Positions 63,601 through 64,000 of a stretch of 64,000 bases of DNA are shown piece by piece. Position numbers and translations under genes: made by a program. Numbering within the stretch: position 1 is the first letter of the stretch; every line of letters begins with the position of its first letter. A model generated the notes under the pieces. That model was given only the letters and a program-made list of their open reading frames with translations. It made no database searches and was not told the origin of the DNA. This DNA comes from Krasilnikovia cinnamomea (GTDB lineage Bacteria; Actinomycetota; Actinomycetes; Mycobacteriales; Micromonosporaceae): positions 5,704,001 through 5,768,000 of the forward strand of contig NZ_SHKY01000001.1 in NCBI RefSeq assembly GCF_004217545.1, given 5' to 3'.

Positions 63601-64000
63601 AGGCCCAGGTCGAACTTGACCGCGTCCGAGTCGAGCAGCTCCTCGGCCACCTCCAGGCCGGGCAGCCGGGTTTCGCCGTCGCCGGTGTTCTGCAGCACCA
63701 GCATCACCTGGAACAGCGGGTGCCGGGCCAGCGAGCGGGCGGGGTTGAGTTCGTGCACCAGGCGTTCGAACGGCACGTCCTGGTGGTCGTAGGCGCCGAG
63801 GTCGGTCTCCCGGACCCGGTCCAGCAGGTCGCGGAAGGTGGGGTTGCCGGCGGTGTCGACGCGCAGGACGAGGGTGTTGACGAAGAATCCGACGAGGTGG
63901 TCGAGGGCTTCGTCGTCGCGTCCGGCGACCGGGGTGCCGATCGGGATGTCGTGGCCGGCGCCGAGCCGGCTCAGCACCGCCGCGAACGCGGCCTGCAGCA
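57672..64000 (-). CDS. NRPS (partial): ...C-A-T-C-A-T-TE, runs off right edge
   Basis: More than 2100 residues are visible and the N-terminus lies beyond 64000. Reading 5' to 3' on the - strand: end of a C domain (GAGHDIPIGTPVAGRDDEAL onward), A domain (about 63450-61950; YTSGSTGRPKG; code DVWHFGFVEK, loosely serine-like), T (DLGGHSLLGTRL), C domain with MHHIATDGWS near 61240, A domain (about 60340-58750; YTSGSTGAPKG, YGPTECSV; code DAFFIGGVMK, unassigned), T (DLGGHSLLSARL), and a thioesterase (about 58480-57672) with GWSFGAQVAHA and the final His in VAARHGELT. It is therefore the terminal synthetase of cluster 2. Mutase, AsnRS-like and GltB-like genes downstream probably supply a methylated acidic residue. 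Confidence 0.93.
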   Translation of the reverse strand, partial: LQAAFAAVLSRLGAGHDIPIGTPVAGRDDEALDHLVGFFVNTLVLRVDTAGNPTFRDLLDRVRETDLGAYDHQDVPFERLVHELNPARSLARHPLFQVMLVLQNTGDGETRLPGLEVAEELLDSDAVKFDLGLSLAEGDGVTGSLSFAGDLFDRATAESIVDRLIRLLDAVTDDPDAPIDAIDLLSPADRDRMARWNATRVPVPDTTLPELFAAQVARTPSAVAVRYEDEEISYAELDARVEALARALRGRGVRPADLVAVQLPRSVELIVAVHAVHRAGAAYLPVDPTYPADRIAFMLADARPALVLTPSVLAGLVPGGDGPLPAVSGRHPAYMIYTSGSTGRPKGVLTSHAAIVTHLLWMQHDYPLGGDDRVLQKTSSSFDVSVWEFFWPLIAGATLVLARPDGHRDPAYLAALIRTARVTVAHFVPAMLEAFLAEPAAGTDSPLRQVFCGGEALTPELAGRFTAALPARLSNFYGPTEVAVEATHQPYAAHLAAARTVPIGRPVWNTRAHVLDARLAPVPPGAPGELYLSGDQLADGYLHRPGLTAQRFVADPYGAPGQRMYRTGDLVRWTGDGRLEYLGRADDQVKIRGQRLELGEVAAVAAGCPGVVQAVVTLHADAGGPSLVGYIVGDADPAEVRRHLAAQLPAYMVPRVVLRLPALPLAPNGKVDRRALPAPEPVTAEAAYRAPRGPVQEILCDIFASLLGVDRVGIDDDFFDLGGHSLLGTRLISRVRGALGVELSVRELFRTPTVAGLADAVDAGRPARAPLRAMPLPERVGLSPAQRRLWFLNQMDVRTGGYALTCALRLAGTLDTDALARALGDVVARHEVLRTVYPEVEGHPYQRVLPAPAAGTPLPLPVRRVGDDAPAGLSGDGSLATALEGAAAAVFDLTVDLPLRPELLALPGGDHVLLLVMHHIATDGWSMGRLTADLATAYTARLAGEAPDWAPLPVQYRHYTLWRQEVLGDGAAPAAGGPESPLEAQVGYWRERLAGLPHELALPFDRPRPPVADNRGDSVPVTIDAALHGGLLALARQSRTTLFMALQAAFAALLSRLGAGHDIPIGTPVAGRDDEALDHLVGFFVNTLVLRVDTAGNPTFRDLLERVRETSLGAYAHQDVPFERLVQELNPARSLARHPLFQVMLALQNNEDSDPRMPGLAVSGVPVGVRTSTFDLALSLHEMVPGRPEGIGGGLTFRTDVFDAPSVRGIVDRLVRLLAAAVADPDAPIGRLDLLTPAERHDLLVRRTDTAADLGPWRDVPSLVAAHADAEPDRVAVAGPDGLLRYRDLDERANQLAGRLADAGVRRGDLVGVCLPRGLDQVVAQLAALRAGAAYLPLDPDYPAGRLAYMCRDAAVAVVLTRTDVPFAGAAGVDVAPVVIRLDREAADIAARPADPPASRPHPRDAAYVIYTSGSTGAPKGVVIDHTGLAHLCAWFRRAYAVGPQDRASQVAALGFDAAVFEVWPHLSAGASVHLPPGAALTDTGRLAEWLVDTGITTAFLPTPRLETMLDEPALRRAALRTVIAGGDRLRRRPPRDLGFRLINGYGPTECSVMATGADVAPTGDALPDIGVPVPNTRAYVLDRYLAPVPEGVPGELYLAGDGLARGYLGRPGLTATRFTADPFGAPGQRMYRTGDMVRWRRGRLEFIGRVDDQVKIRGVRIELGEVDAVLGGCPGVRQAATVVRGDHLVGYLVDAGGDGGTDGGLDLAAVRAHAAAFLPAHTIPTHLVVVDALPLTAHGKLDVAALPAPPRPPRVVREPRTARERLLRGLFAEVLAVDEVSVDDSFFDLGGHSLLSARLISLIRRELGVDLGIRALFETPTVAGLAARLDGAASAGRSGVDRDDLAPLIPLRADGDRAPVFCLPPAVGIGWVYAGLLARIDPARGVYGLQSRGLTAPDRQPGTMEELVKDTVERIRQQRPHGPYHLLGWSFGAQVAHAVAVALREHGETVGLLALLDGYPPAGAASPGTAPADRDTLAALLVSLGHDLTDLPDDAPLDHAEFVRRVRADGGPLAGLPAATLDGLPAVFAGNGALATGYRPGRFDGDVLFFQATEGRRPDAPTPDTWRPYVGGRLLVHQVAARHGELTRRAPIARIGAVIAAHLADQP
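60688..60841 (-). repeat. 154-bp perfect direct repeat, copy 1
   Basis: This copy is identical base for base to 63823-63976. Both lie at the same place in the two C domains of the right-edge NRPS, covering the LGAGHDIPIG to NPTFRDLL segment. Confidence 0.85.
63823..63976 (-). repeat. 154-bp perfect direct repeat, copy 2
   Basis: This is the partner of 60688-60841, 3135 bases away in the same orientation. Flanking C-domain sequence is similar but not identical, so homogenisation is local. Confidence 0.85.

Overview
The window is uniformly GC-rich, with GTG/TTG starts, long antisense shadow frames and large NRPS genes. This is typical of a filamentous actinomycete; a Micromonosporaceae-like host is my inference, not something the sequence proves. 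Most of the window is secondary metabolism: one complete-looking biosynthetic cluster on the + strand (about 6.5-44.1 kb) and the start of a second one, mostly on the - strand, from 44.1 kb past the right edge.

Left flank (1-6.4 kb): a secreted S8 protease (- strand, C-terminus cut by the window edge), a long AT-richer intergenic stretch with hairpins, a secreted protein built of six 49-residue FG-GAP-like repeats, a free-standing CheB-type methylesterase domain, and a frameshifted transposase relic marking the cluster edge.

Cluster 1 (+ strand): MFS exporter, MbtH-like protein, then five tightly coupled megasynthase genes. NRPS1 is C-A-T fused to a LanB-type (lantibiotic dehydratase, glutamylation-type) domain. 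NRPS2 is C-A-T. NRPS3 is an unknown N-terminal region, then C-A-T-C-A-T-Cy-A-T-Ox, so its last module is predicted to build a thiazole. NRPS4 is TubC docking-C-A-T-TE. NRPS5 is A-T-C-A-T-KS-KR-ACP-TE and has no acyltransferase. They are followed by a type II thioesterase fused to a GSCFA domain, an SGNH hydrolase, a TauD/TfdA-type dioxygenase and an FAD monooxygenase. Two terminal thioesterases, plus a C-less loading A-T in NRPS5, suggest two assembly lines in one operon: a six-module thiazole peptide with a LanB step, and a short peptide-ketide.

Cluster 2: a free-standing condensation protein and an XRE/ATPase regulator (- strand) face a class II lanthipeptide synthetase (LanM) with a small downstream peptide whose C-terminal part has no Cys. 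A large LuxR-type (LAL) regulator follows. A - strand operon then runs from the right edge: NRPS (partial C-A-T-C-A-T-TE), the two subunits of a B12-dependent glutamate mutase, an anticodon-domain-less AsnRS/AspRS-like enzyme and a GltB-like FMN protein. This set suggests on-site supply of 3-methylaspartate, and possibly its amide, for the peptide.

The strongest candidate for something undescribed is the NRPS-LanB fusion in NRPS1, followed by the LanM/Cys-poor peptide pair inside an NRPS cluster. All domain calls are from reading motifs by eye. Adenylation codes were hand-aligned to GrsA and are tentative.
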